From: Planctomycetota bacterium
GTDB lineage: Bacteria > Planctomycetota > Phycisphaerae > Phycisphaerales > UBA1924
Direction: 5' to 3'
DNA length: 51,062 bases
Assembly (NCBI GenBank): GCA_017303555.1
Contig: JAFLCN010000027.1
Span: 1-51,062 of the forward strand
Shown: positions 42,389 to 50,601 of the stretch, one piece after another
Layout: the number at the start of each line of letters is the position of its first letter
How positions within the stretch are numbered: the first letter of the stretch is position 1
Notes under the pieces: model-generated
What the model was told of the DNA's origin: nothing
Databases searched by the model: none
The model's input: the letters and a program-made list of their open reading frames with translations, nothing else
Made by a program: the position numbers and the translations under genes

Positions 42389-43234
42389 ATGCTCCGCCTG
42401 CAACCCGGACACTACTTCGGCAAGCCCACCCGCACCCGGATGTTCGGCGAGTTCCGGATCGTCGCCACTCGATACGAACCCGACACCTCGCTCCCCACGC
42501 ACTGCCATGAACAGGCGTACTTGCTCGTCTCTCTTCGGGGCACAAGTATCGAGAGCGCCCTGCACCGCGACCACGTGTGCAGCCGAGGCAGCGTCGTTTT
42601 CAACCAGGCCGGCGAATCGCACCGCGATCAGATTTCAAGGGAAGGCGCCGAGGCTTTGAACGTCGAACTACCTCTGTCGTGGCTCGATCGTGTGGTGCCC
42701 CGGATGCGAGCCAACCCGGTGCTCTATCGGCACGTCGGCGGCGCTCTCCACGCGGTCGGCGCGCTGCAGATCGCCATGTCCTCGAACGACCCGCTCGCGA
42801 CTTTCGCGGTCGAGGAGGCGGTCACCGCGATTCTCGACTCGCTCAGCGCGTCCGACCTCACCAATCCGCACCGCGCCCGCTGGCTGAACCGCGTCGAGCA
42901 GATCGTCCGCGACCGGCGCGGCCTGCCGCCCAGTCTCGATGCGCTCGCTGACGAGGCGGGCGTACACCCGGCGCACCTCTGCCGCCAGTTTCGCAAGAGC
43001 CGGGGCAAGACCATCAGCGAATTCGCCGCCTGCGTCCGGTCCGATCGTGCTCTCGAACAGGTGCTGGGCACATCGACGCCGCTCGCCCAGATCAGCGTCG
43101 AATGCGGTTTCTCTGATCAAGCGCACATGACGCGGATGTTCCGACGATTCTTCAAGACCACGCCCGGCCGCGTTCGGCGCGAGACGCACAACCGACCTTG
43201 TTTCCGCGCAAACTGCCTTCAAGACGGACCCTGA
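42389..43234 (+). CDS. AraC-family transcriptional regulator
   Basis: The 281-residue protein has an N-terminal cupin-like sensing half (PTHCHEQAYLLVSLRG, VFNQAGESHRD) and a C-terminal double helix-turn-helix of the AraC family (SLDALADEAGVHPAHLCRQF and TPLAQISVECGFSDQAHMTR, FFKTTPG). The start at 42389 lies 37 nt after the kinase stop. The regulated genes are unknown; the S41 protease gene follows on the same strand. Confidence 0.92.
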   Translation: MLRLQPGHYFGKPTRTRMFGEFRIVATRYEPDTSLPTHCHEQAYLLVSLRGTSIESALHRDHVCSRGSVVFNQAGESHRDQISREGAEALNVELPLSWLDRVVPRMRANPVLYRHVGGALHAVGALQIAMSSNDPLATFAVEEAVTAILDSLSASDLTNPHRARWLNRVEQIVRDRRGLPPSLDALADEAGVHPAHLCRQFRKSRGKTISEFAACVRSDRALEQVLGTSTPLAQISVECGFSDQAHMTRMFRRFFKTTPGRVRRETHNRPCFRANCLQDGP

Positions 43235-43307
43235 CACGCCGCACATCCTGTTGTAGCGTGGCGGCACGAAAGCGCACGGCGCTTCCAGCCTCCATCGGAG
43301 GTTCATC

Positions 43308-45023
43308 ATGGACAGTCTCAGGATCGCGGCCGCAACTTCCCTTTTTCTTTCGTGCGCCGTCCACGCGTTCCCGCCCCCAACCGCACCTCGTGCCGGCGAA
43401 CTCCTCCGCGAGAAAAAATACCCCGAATCCATCGCCGAGTACGAGGCGTACCTCAAAACGAACCGGTTTGATGGCTCCGCGTGGTCCAACTACGCCTACG
43501 CCCAGCACATGGGTGGCGACCTCGAAGGCTCGATCAAGTCCGGCCTACGTGCCCTCGAACTGGGCTTCCGTCCCGAAACCGAGTCGTACAACATCGCCTG
43601 CGCGTACGCCCTTCTCGGGAAAACCGACGAAGCCCTGATTTGGCTCGAGAAAGCCTTTGACCACCGATACGCCGACCAGCAGACCCTCGAAGGCGACGAC
43701 GATCTCAACTCCCTCCGCGCCGATCCGCGCTTCATCGCTCTCACCGGCCTCAAGCCGCCGGAAGAGCCCGACGCCGCAAAACGCTGGGCATGGGATTTCG
43801 ATTTCCTCGCCCGCCGCATGAAGCAGATGCACTGGGATCTCTACGCCAATATCCCAAAGGACAAGTTCCTCGCCGAGATCGACGCTCTCAAGTCCGCCGC
43901 CGCCAGCGGCCTGCGCGAAGACCGCCTGCGCGCCCGCCTCTCCAAACTTCTCGCCTCCGTGGGCGATGGCCACACGACCCTCGCCGCCTACGCCGATGGC
44001 GAAAAGTCGCTCCACCGCATCCCGCTCCATCTCTGGACATTCCCCGACGGCGTCTACGTCATCGGCGCGCCCGAAACCAACAAAGAACTCGTCGGCGCCA
44101 AGCTCACCAAGATCGGCGCGATGAAAGCCGACGACGCCTCCCTGGCTCTCCGTCAATTCTGCTCCGTCGATAACGAAATGGGCTACCTCTACGCCATTCC
44201 CGCCCGCATGGTCCAGCCCGCGGCACTCCAGGAAATCGGCGCGACCGGCGCCACCGTCGGTAGTGACATCGAATACACCTTCCGCTTCGCCGACGGTACC
44301 GAAAAGCCAGTGAAGCTCGCCCCGGTCGCCATGCCCCGCGATGGATTCGGCAAATCACGGCTCTTCCGAAAGGGCTACATCTACGCCAACGCAGATGCCA
44401 AAGCCCCGACTCCGCTCTACCAGCAGGATCCGGAAAAACCCCTCACGCTGAAATACCTCGACGACCAGCGCGCCGTTTACTTCGGTTTTCAGGCGGTCTC
44501 CGGCAACGAAGGCGAGTCCTTCAAGCACGTGATCGAATCGATGAACAGCCTCATCGAAGAGAAATCGCCCGACTACCTCATCATCGACATGCGCCTCAAC
44601 GGTGGGGGCAACACCGGCCTCGTCGCCCCCTTTATCGAGTCGGTCATCCGCAACGCCAAGCTCAATCAGCCCGGCAAGCTCTTCGTCATCATCGGCCGCA
44701 ACACCTTCTCCGCCGCCCAGAACACGGTGAATATGCTCGAGAAATTCACCAACGCAACCTTCGTCGGCGAGCCCACGGGCTCGCGCCCGGCGTTTGTCGG
44801 CGAGAGCACGTATGTCCTGCTGCCCTACAGCAAGCTCCGCGTCCATTGCTCCTCGCGCTACTGGCAGGTTCTCGATTCAACTGACCACCGAACCTGGGTG
44901 CAGCCCCAGATTGCGGCAGAGATGACGTTCAACGACTTTGCAGAGAATCGAGATCCGAGCATGGAGGCCATCACGCGCGCGATCGATTCGGGTCGGGCTT
45001 CGCAGAAGGCCCAGGGAAAGTGA
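43308..45023 (+). CDS. Secreted TPR-S41 family peptidase
   Basis: The 571-residue protein has a signal peptide (cleaved near residue 20), about three TPR-like helical repeats (residues 25-125), and then an S41 tail-specific-protease-like domain. Signature sites are GDGHTT at 219-224, IIDMRLNGGGN at 425-434, the nucleophile Ser468 in NTFSAAQN, and GEPTGS at 487-492. No PDZ domain was recognised. The start is fixed by GGAGG six bases before the ATG. Its last 53 nt overlap the convergent thioesterase gene. Confidence 0.88.
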   Translation: MDSLRIAAATSLFLSCAVHAFPPPTAPRAGELLREKKYPESIAEYEAYLKTNRFDGSAWSNYAYAQHMGGDLEGSIKSGLRALELGFRPETESYNIACAYALLGKTDEALIWLEKAFDHRYADQQTLEGDDDLNSLRADPRFIALTGLKPPEEPDAAKRWAWDFDFLARRMKQMHWDLYANIPKDKFLAEIDALKSAAASGLREDRLRARLSKLLASVGDGHTTLAAYADGEKSLHRIPLHLWTFPDGVYVIGAPETNKELVGAKLTKIGAMKADDASLALRQFCSVDNEMGYLYAIPARMVQPAALQEIGATGATVGSDIEYTFRFADGTEKPVKLAPVAMPRDGFGKSRLFRKGYIYANADAKAPTPLYQQDPEKPLTLKYLDDQRAVYFGFQAVSGNEGESFKHVIESMNSLIEEKSPDYLIIDMRLNGGGNTGLVAPFIESVIRNAKLNQPGKLFVIIGRNTFSAAQNTVNMLEKFTNATFVGEPTGSRPAFVGESTYVLLPYSKLRVHCSSRYWQVLDSTDHRTWVQPQIAAEMTFNDFAENRDPSMEAITRAIDSGRASQKAQGK

Positions 45024-45471
45024 CCGGATCGATCGAGGCGAGCGCGGCCCGCACCTTTTCCGGAATCTGCCTCTTTTCCCGCGACCGGTAGTCGTACGTC
45101 ACAATCGTTCCGCGCGCAATCGCCGCCACTTGCTTGGTTGTATTGCTCACAACAGCATGCGCCAGCGTGAAACGATCCGCCTCGATCGAAATCAACTTGC
45201 TATCCACCCGGATCGTGTCCGGAAAGACCAGCGGCTGGCGAAACCGCATCTCAACAAACTGCAGGATAAACCCCACCCCCGTCTCATCCCGCAGCGCATG
45301 ACACCCCGCCTTGCGCAGAAAATCAATCCGCGCGATCTCGATGTAGCGGAAGTAGACCGCGTTGTTCACGTGGCCGAGCGCATCCATCTCGCCCCACGCG
45401 ATCGGAATCTCGATCGACGTCGCCGCGGGAGATGCGAGATCCGTCCGAAGTTCAGTCGGCGACATGGACAT
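44971..45471 (-). CDS. Acyl-CoA thioesterase (4-hydroxybenzoyl-CoA thioesterase / hot-dog fold)
   Basis: The 166-residue protein has the hot-dog thioesterase signature WGEMDALGHVNNAVYFRYIE, with the catalytic Asp (here E-M-D) and HVNN motif, and later strands GVGFILQFVEMRFRQPL. The substrate is some acyl-CoA; which one cannot be read. Two ATGs six bases apart (45471 and 45465) are equally plausible. Its 3' end overlaps the S41 protease gene on the other strand. Confidence 0.9.
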   Translation of the reverse strand: MSMSPTELRTDLASPAATSIEIPIAWGEMDALGHVNNAVYFRYIEIARIDFLRKAGCHALRDETGVGFILQFVEMRFRQPLVFPDTIRVDSKLISIEADRFTLAHAVVSNTTKQVAAIARGTIVTYDYRSREKRQIPEKVRAALASIDPVTFPGPSAKPDPNRSRA

Positions 45472-45495
45472 TCCGCTCGCAGCGTACGTGCAATT

Positions 45496-45831
45496 TCAAG
45501 CCGCCTCGGTCAGACGCAGGTGCTCGTTCAAGTACCGGTTGAAGGCGCGCCGTGCACTGGCCACGTTATCGTGGTAGTCCTCCCAGAATCCGGGCTTTCC
45601 AAACGGCGGAGCGTACGAGTACTCAGCGCCGTCCATCGTCTTCGTTACCCACGACTGGGGTCTGGTTCGATCCAGAACGCGAAAGAGCGTCCGCTCGAAC
45701 AAAATCGGATCTCCTCGGTCGTCGAGTATCCGAAAGTCCCCGCATTCGATGCCCACAACCTCGTAATCCGCGCCGATCGTCAGCGCGTGCTTGATTCCCG
45801 AGGATCGATTTTTCTTACAGCGGACTCGCAT
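45496..45831 (-). CDS. Immunity-like small protein, partner of the toxin-tip gene
   Basis: The 111-residue protein begins with a small beta-rich domain (MRVRCKKNRS, ALTIGADYEVVGIE, RILDDRGDPILFERTLFRVL) and ends in an acidic, aromatic helical part (GFWEDYHDN, RAFNRYLNEHL). Its start lies 11 nt after the stop of the 85-residue gene, so the two should be cotranscribed. Small acidic proteins in this position after a toxin tip are typical immunity proteins; the family was not identified. A GTG at 45861 is an alternative start. Confidence 0.55.
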   Translation of the reverse strand: MRVRCKKNRSSGIKHALTIGADYEVVGIECGDFRILDDRGDPILFERTLFRVLDRTRPQSWVTKTMDGAEYSYAPPFGKPGFWEDYHDNVASARRAFNRYLNEHLRLTEAA

Positions 45832-45842
45832 GCTTTGCTCGT

Positions 45843-46100
45843 TCACTTGGTATCGCGTGACCGGAGGTCGACCAGTTTCACTTCGACGCGGCCGATGCCG
45901 TGATGCTCGTACCAATGGTATTCCCACGGCCGATCGTTCCGGACAAACGGCCGGGTCGACTTTTTGATCCAACCCCGCGGTTCGCCTCCGTACCGTCGAA
46001 TCAACCGAGCCAGATCGCGAATACCCCGACCTCGTGCAACGACACGTGAAGTCGCGAGCAATTCGCGCGTGAGCCGTGGTTCGGAATCGCCGCTTTCCAT
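45843..46100 (-). CDS. Small protein resembling an orphan polymorphic-toxin C-terminal domain
   Basis: The 85-residue protein is basic and ends in GWIKKSTRPF, EYHWYEHHGIGRVEVKLV, a pattern I associate with C-terminal tips of Rhs/polymorphic toxins (YGG-x3-W-x-K then H/W-Y-E then V-E-x-K). It has no delivery domain or signal peptide. It starts 12 nt after the acnA stop and is followed by the immunity-like gene. It may be a displaced orphan module or a free-standing RNase-like toxin. Family assignment is from memory of the motif pattern and is weak. Confidence 0.5.
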   Translation of the reverse strand: MESGDSEPRLTRELLATSRVVARGRGIRDLARLIRRYGGEPRGWIKKSTRPFVRNDRPWEYHWYEHHGIGRVEVKLVDLRSRDTK

Positions 46101-46112
46101 GGGCGGCCCAGA

Positions 46113-48968
46113 TTACACCATCGCCGGCTTCTTCGTCTTGCTCTCATTCAGCAGCCGCCTCAGCACCGTGTGCAGCACGCCCCCGTTCCGGAAGTACTCT
46201 GCCTCCACCGGCGTATCAATGCGGCAGCGCGTCACAAACTCCAGCACCTTCCCATCCGCGCGCGTCGCCGTCACTTTCACATCACACCGAGGCTCCACCA
46301 ACCCTTCCGAATTCACCGGCAGGTGGATGTCGAATGTCTCATCGCCGAGCAGGCCCAGCGTCGCCGCCGTCTGCCCTTCCATGAAGTTCAAAGGCAGCAC
46401 GCCCATGCCGACAAGGTTGCTGCGGTGGATGCGTTCAAAGCTTTCGCTAATGACCGCCTTTACACCAAGCTGCAGCGTGCCCTTCGCCGCCCAGTCGCGG
46501 CTCGAACCCATGCCGTAGTCCTTGCCCGCCAGCACAACCAGCGGCGTGCCATCCTTCTTGTAATTCATCGCGGCGTCGTAGATGAAGCTGATCTTGCCCG
46601 CTCCCGCCTTTGACATATCCCGCGTCCAGCCGCCTTCCTTGATCTTCCCCGTCGCCGGATCGACCGCGAGCTTGTTCTTCACTCGAATATTCGCATACGT
46701 GCCGCGGGTCATGATGATGTCGTTGCCGCGCCGCGTGCCATAGGTGTTGAAGTCCGCCTTCTTGATTCCGAGACTCTTCAAATACTCACCCGCCGGTGAA
46801 TTCTCTGCGATATCGCCCGCCGGACTGATGTGATCCGTCGTGATCGAATCGCCCACGTACGCCAGCACCTTCGCGCCGCGAATCGGCTTAGGGGTCGCCG
46901 GGGTGGGGGTCATGCCATCAAAGAACGGCGGCTTGTGGATGTACGACGACTTGTCGTTCCACGCGTACGAATCGCTCTTCGAGACCGGCACCTTGTTCCA
47001 CTGCTGGTTCCCCGTGAACACGTTCGCATACTGCGAGCGGAACTGCTCCGGGCTCAGGCACTGGCTCTTGACATCCTGCACTTCCTTCCACGTCGGCCAG
47101 ATGTCCTTCAGGAAAACCGGCTTGCCATCCTTCGACTTGCCCAGCGACTCGGTTGCAAGGTCAATTGCCACACTCCCCGCGATCGCATACGCCACGCAGA
47201 GGGGCGGGCTCGCAAGGTAATTCGCCTTGACGTTCGGATGCACGCGCCCCTCAAAGTTGCGGTTGCCGCTCAGCACGCTCGCCACGATCAAATCGCCCGT
47301 CTTGATCGCCGTCTCGATCTCATCCTGCAGCGGCCCCGAGTTTCCGATGCACGTCGTGCATCCATAACCAACGGTGTAGAAGCCGATTGCTTCCAGATCC
47401 GCGCTCAGATTCGCCTTGTTCAAATACTCCGTGACCACCTTCGATCCCGGAGCCAGCGAAGTCTTCACCCACGGCTTCCGCGTCAATCCCAGCGCACGCG
47501 CCTTCCGCGCCACCAATCCCGCGGCAATCAACACATCCGGATTGCTCGTGTTCGTGCAGCTCGTGATCGCCGCGATCACCACATCGCCGTGATGCATATT
47601 GAATGACTTGGTGCCCAGATTCACCGGCACACCGATGCAGCCCGAATCGCTCGGCGTCCCATCCGGCGGCACTTCCGGCTTGCTCGGGCTTCCACCCTCA
47701 CCAATGAAGCGCGCCACATTCACCGCCGCCGGAGGAATCTGCTTGCCAAAGCTGTCCGTCAGCTCCTTATTCCAAGCCGACTTCACATCCTTCACCAGCA
47801 CGCGATCCTGAGGCCGCTTCGGCCCTGCCATCGAGGGCTGCACCGTCGCAAGATCCAGCTCCGCAACATCCGTGAACTCCGGCTCCGCGCTCCCCGGCGT
47901 CCAGAACATCCCGTTCGCCTTGCAGTACGCCTCGGTCAGCGCCACGGTCGCTTCATCGCGCCCGGTAAATCGCAGGTAATCCAGCGTCGCCTGATCGACC
48001 GGGAAGAACCCCATCGTCGCGCCGTATTCAGGCGCCATATTCGCGATCGTCGCGCGATCCGGCACGCTCAGCGCGGCAAGCCCGTCGCCGAAGAACTCAA
48101 CGAACTTATCAACCACGCCCTTCTTTCGCAGAATCTGCGTGACCGTCAACACCAGATCCGTCGCCGTCGTTCCTTCCGGCAGCTTGCCCTTCAGTCGGAA
48201 CCCGATCACTTCCGGCGTCAGCATGTAAATCGGCTGACCCAGCATCACCGCCTCGGCCTCGATGCCTCCCACGCCCCAACCCACAACGCCCAAGCCGTTC
48301 TCCATCGTCGTGTGGCTGTCCGTGCCGACGCACGAATCCGGATACACCACCGTCGCGCCATCCTGCTGCTTGGTCAGCACGCACGTCGCGAGATACTCCA
48401 GGTTCACCTGGTGCACAATCCCCGTCGCCGGCGGCACACACGTAAAGTTGTTCAGCGACTGCTGTCCCCATTTGAGGAACTCATACCGCTCGCCGTTCCG
48501 CTCGAATTCCTTGTTCGCGTTCACCGTCAGCGCGGTGCCGAACGAAGTGGGGGGCCCGAACGCATCCACCTGCACGCTGTGATCGATGACAAGGTCGCAC
48601 TTCACCAGCGGATTGATCAGCTTCGGGTCGCCGCCCATCGCCTTCATCGCGTCGCGCATCGCCGCGAGATCCACGACGCACGGCACGCCCGTGAAATCCT
48701 GCAGCACGACTCGCCCCGGCATGAAGGGAATCTCTTCCTTCGCCGGGCTCTTCGCGTTCCAGTTCGCGAGACCGGAAACATCGTCCGCCGTCACGATGAA
48801 CCCATCCAGGTTCCGCAGCATCGACTCGAGCAGCACCTTGATCGAGTACGGCAGCTTGTCCACATGCCCGATCCCGGCCTTCTTGAGCGCCCCAAGGTTG
48901 TAGTAGGTATACGTGCCGTGCTTGGTGCTGAGGGACGCTTTGGAGTTGAAGGGATCTTGGAAAGCCAT
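46113..48968 (-). CDS. acnA: Aconitate hydratase AcnA
   Basis: Aconitase interconverts citrate and isocitrate. The 951-residue protein has the AcnA/IRP-type layout, starting KHGTYTYYNLGALKK, PYSIKVLLESMLRNLDG, with VVYPDSCVGTDSHTTMENGLG, the cluster-ligand cysteines in SCTNTSNP and YGCTTCIGNSGPL, and the swivelling domain DYGMGSSRDWAAKG. It is somewhat longer than the E. coli enzyme (891 aa) through a loop around residues 400-450. GAGG lies 8 nt before the ATG at 48968. A LysR-type regulator is divergent upstream. Confidence 0.97.
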   Translation of the reverse strand: MAFQDPFNSKASLSTKHGTYTYYNLGALKKAGIGHVDKLPYSIKVLLESMLRNLDGFIVTADDVSGLANWNAKSPAKEEIPFMPGRVVLQDFTGVPCVVDLAAMRDAMKAMGGDPKLINPLVKCDLVIDHSVQVDAFGPPTSFGTALTVNANKEFERNGERYEFLKWGQQSLNNFTCVPPATGIVHQVNLEYLATCVLTKQQDGATVVYPDSCVGTDSHTTMENGLGVVGWGVGGIEAEAVMLGQPIYMLTPEVIGFRLKGKLPEGTTATDLVLTVTQILRKKGVVDKFVEFFGDGLAALSVPDRATIANMAPEYGATMGFFPVDQATLDYLRFTGRDEATVALTEAYCKANGMFWTPGSAEPEFTDVAELDLATVQPSMAGPKRPQDRVLVKDVKSAWNKELTDSFGKQIPPAAVNVARFIGEGGSPSKPEVPPDGTPSDSGCIGVPVNLGTKSFNMHHGDVVIAAITSCTNTSNPDVLIAAGLVARKARALGLTRKPWVKTSLAPGSKVVTEYLNKANLSADLEAIGFYTVGYGCTTCIGNSGPLQDEIETAIKTGDLIVASVLSGNRNFEGRVHPNVKANYLASPPLCVAYAIAGSVAIDLATESLGKSKDGKPVFLKDIWPTWKEVQDVKSQCLSPEQFRSQYANVFTGNQQWNKVPVSKSDSYAWNDKSSYIHKPPFFDGMTPTPATPKPIRGAKVLAYVGDSITTDHISPAGDIAENSPAGEYLKSLGIKKADFNTYGTRRGNDIIMTRGTYANIRVKNKLAVDPATGKIKEGGWTRDMSKAGAGKISFIYDAAMNYKKDGTPLVVLAGKDYGMGSSRDWAAKGTLQLGVKAVISESFERIHRSNLVGMGVLPLNFMEGQTAATLGLLGDETFDIHLPVNSEGLVEPRCDVKVTATRADGKVLEFVTRCRIDTPVEAEYFRNGGVLHTVLRRLLNESKTKKPAMV

Positions 48969-49044
48969 GGGTGTGCCTCGATTGGGTGCGACCGGTGATC
49001 AGGAACAGATGTCAGGACCAGTCAACAGTAACCGGGTATCGGCA

Positions 49045-49061
49045 TGAATCGAATCGATTCA
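49045..49061. promoter_or_regulatory. 17-bp dyad, candidate operator between acnA and lysR
   Basis: TGAATCGA and TCGATTCA are perfect inverted arms around one central A. The dyad lies 76 nt from the acnA start and about 150 nt from the LysR gene start. LysR-type regulators bind dyads of about this size in divergent promoter regions, so autoregulation and control of acnA are possible. Confidence 0.5.
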
Positions 49062-49100
49062 GATTACGTGTCTGATAGATTGTGCTTATGATGGGGGAGC

Positions 49101-49135
49101 CAGCTTTCAGCGGACAGCTATCAGCTTTCAGCCAG
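49101..49135 (+). repeat. Heptamer array D-left (CAGCTTT family, 5 units)
   Basis: Five 7-nt units, CAGCTTT, CAGCGGA, CAGCTAT, CAGCTTT, CAGCCAG, face the inverted array at 49166-49200. About 27 of 35 positions can pair. Confidence 0.9.
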
Positions 49136-49165
49136 AAGAAACCCCCGGGCTCGCTTCGGCTTGGC

Positions 49166-49200
49166 TTGGCTGACAGCTGAAAGCTGATGACTGATAGCTG
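49166..49200 (+). repeat. Heptamer array D-right (AAAGCTG family, 5 units)
   Basis: Five 7-nt units, TTGGCTG, ACAGCTG, AAAGCTG, ATGACTG, ATAGCTG, are the reverse-complement family of array D-left. The array ends 10 nt before the LysR start codon. Bases outside the arms continue the pairing (ATGGG at 49091-49095 with CCCAT at 49208-49212), which would bury the start codon. Confidence 0.9.
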
Positions 49201-49210
49201 GCACTCTCCC

Positions 49211-50113
49211 ATGGAACTCACCCAACTCCGCTACTTCCGCGAGATCGCCCGCGCCGGCCACATGACCAAGGCCGCGCGCACCCTCGGCGTCTCGCAGCCC
49301 GCACTCTCCGCCATGCTCCGCAAGCTCGAAGCCGAAGTCGGCACCAGCCTGCTCCATCGCACCGGCAAAGGCGTCGAACTCTCCGAAGCCGGCAAAGTCT
49401 TCCTCCGCCACGCCGACGAATCCGTCCGCCGCGCTGATGAAGGCCTGCACGAAGTCCGCCGCCTCAGCGGCCTCGAAACCGGCTCGATCCGCACCGGCGC
49501 CGGCGCAACCGCAGCTTCCTACATCCTCCCCTCCGTCGTCAGCGACATGCGCCGCGCCCACCCCGGCCTCAAGTTCTACGTGCGCGAGATGGGCTCGTCC
49601 GCCATCGTCGAAGCGATCCTCAACGGCGAACTCGATCTCGGCATCGTCACGCTCCCCGTCCGCGCTGTCGGTGCCAAGCAACTCGTCCTCCGCAGCCTCG
49701 TCGATGATGAGCTTCGCCTGATCACGCCCCCACGCCACAAACTCGCCAAAGAAACCTCCTTCCGCTGGTCCGATCTCAAAGGCGAATCCGTCATCGGCTT
49801 CGAAGCCGGCTCCGCCGTCCGCGAAGTCGTCGATGCCGCGGCAGCCTCCTCCGGCATCACCCTCGACGTCGTCATGGAACTCCGCTCCATCCAAAGCATC
49901 CAGCAAATGGTCGCCGCCGGAGTCGGCGTCGGCTTCGTCTCGCGCTTGAGCGACGCCCCAAAGCGCCTCCCCTCACTCACCCCAAAAGGCGAACCCCTCA
50001 TCCGCGAATTGGCAATCGTCCGCCGAAGCGACCACACGCCAAGCACCGCCGTCGCCGAATTCGAACGCCGCCTCCTCAAGTACGCCGGGACGCTACCGGG
50101 ATCCGCAGTCTGA
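49211..50113 (+). CDS. LysR-family transcriptional regulator
   Basis: The 300-residue protein has the LysR winged helix-turn-helix at residues 1-60 (LTQLRYFREIARAGHMTKAA, RTLGVSQPALSAMLRKLE, GKGVELSEAG) and a type 2 periplasmic-binding-like effector domain (DLGIVTLPV, MVAAGVGVGFVSRL). Start ATG at 49211 is the family start; no Shine-Dalgarno precedes it, since the heptamer array occupies that place. The divergent acnA gene is a likely target. Its effector is unknown. It belongs to the CysB/CbbR-like branch by overall look only. Confidence 0.92.
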   Translation: MELTQLRYFREIARAGHMTKAARTLGVSQPALSAMLRKLEAEVGTSLLHRTGKGVELSEAGKVFLRHADESVRRADEGLHEVRRLSGLETGSIRTGAGATAASYILPSVVSDMRRAHPGLKFYVREMGSSAIVEAILNGELDLGIVTLPVRAVGAKQLVLRSLVDDELRLITPPRHKLAKETSFRWSDLKGESVIGFEAGSAVREVVDAAAASSGITLDVVMELRSIQSIQQMVAAGVGVGFVSRLSDAPKRLPSLTPKGEPLIRELAIVRRSDHTPSTAVAEFERRLLKYAGTLPGSAV

Positions 50114-50134
50114 CGAAAGCACCTCCCCGTTTTT

Positions 50135-50147
50135 CGCCCGGAGGGCG
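50135..50147. repeat. REP-like palindrome 1
   Basis: CGCCC and GGGCG surround GGA, followed by CACGATCG. A related palindrome lies 65 nt downstream. Elements of this shape are dispersed in many planctomycete genomes. Confidence 0.5.
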
Positions 50148-50199
50148 CACGATCGTTGCCGGCGACCTCAGCCGCCGGACTCGAAGCATTGCGTCATCT

Positions 50200-50214
50200 C
50201 GCCCCGGAGGGGCG
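50200..50214. repeat. REP-like palindrome 2
   Basis: CGCCCC and GGGGCG surround GGA, the same centre as the first palindrome, and are followed by AACGACGT, similar to its 3' flank. Confidence 0.5.
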
Positions 50215-50235
50215 AACGACGTTCGTCACGCGGTT

Positions 50236-50520
50236 TCACCACAGAGGAGACTCTTTCCAATACTCCCCGATGATGTTCGGTCTGCCACCGCCGGCAATTG
50301 AGATTGCTTCTTCGATGGAAAGAGAGAACATGAAATCCTTTCCATCGTCGGTATAGAAGCTAAAGAAAAAACGATTCTTTTCCGGACTCCAACCGCCAAC
50401 AACCGTCTCCCGCTGGTACTCGTCGTCCGACCAGACCAAGCTCGCCGCGCCACGGGTCGAAACCTGCCGCTCAATCTCGCGGCAGATGCCGACGAGGTCT
50501 TCGCTGATCGGAATTACCAT
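50236..50520 (-). CDS. Small protein of unknown function
   Basis: The 94-residue protein from the ATG at 50520 is acidic and mixed alpha/beta (SEDLVGICREIERQV, NRFFFSFYTDDGKDFMF, SIEEAISIAGG). No family was recognised; the size and acidic, aromatic character fit small accessory or immunity-type proteins. It is divergent from the next small gene and adjoins REP-like palindromes. Coding is supported by a sensible composition in a region of lower GC than its neighbours. Confidence 0.5.
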   Translation of the reverse strand: MVIPISEDLVGICREIERQVSTRGAASLVWSDDEYQRETVVGGWSPEKNRFFFSFYTDDGKDFMFSLSIEEAISIAGGGRPNIIGEYWKESPLW

Positions 50521-50601
50521 CAAGTGAGTGTAACGTCGAAAAGGTCCATCGCGTTTGCGGAGCAGTGTCGCATTCGCAAATCTGGCTTGGAACAATCAAC
50601 A

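Larger units (their letters stand above)
48969..49210. other. Divergent acnA-lysR intergenic region
   Basis: The 242-nt region contains a 17-bp dyad and two inverted heptamer arrays. Promoters for both genes must lie here; a TTATGAT-like element near 49086-49092 could be a -10 for the LysR gene but no good -35 was found. Confidence 0.5.
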
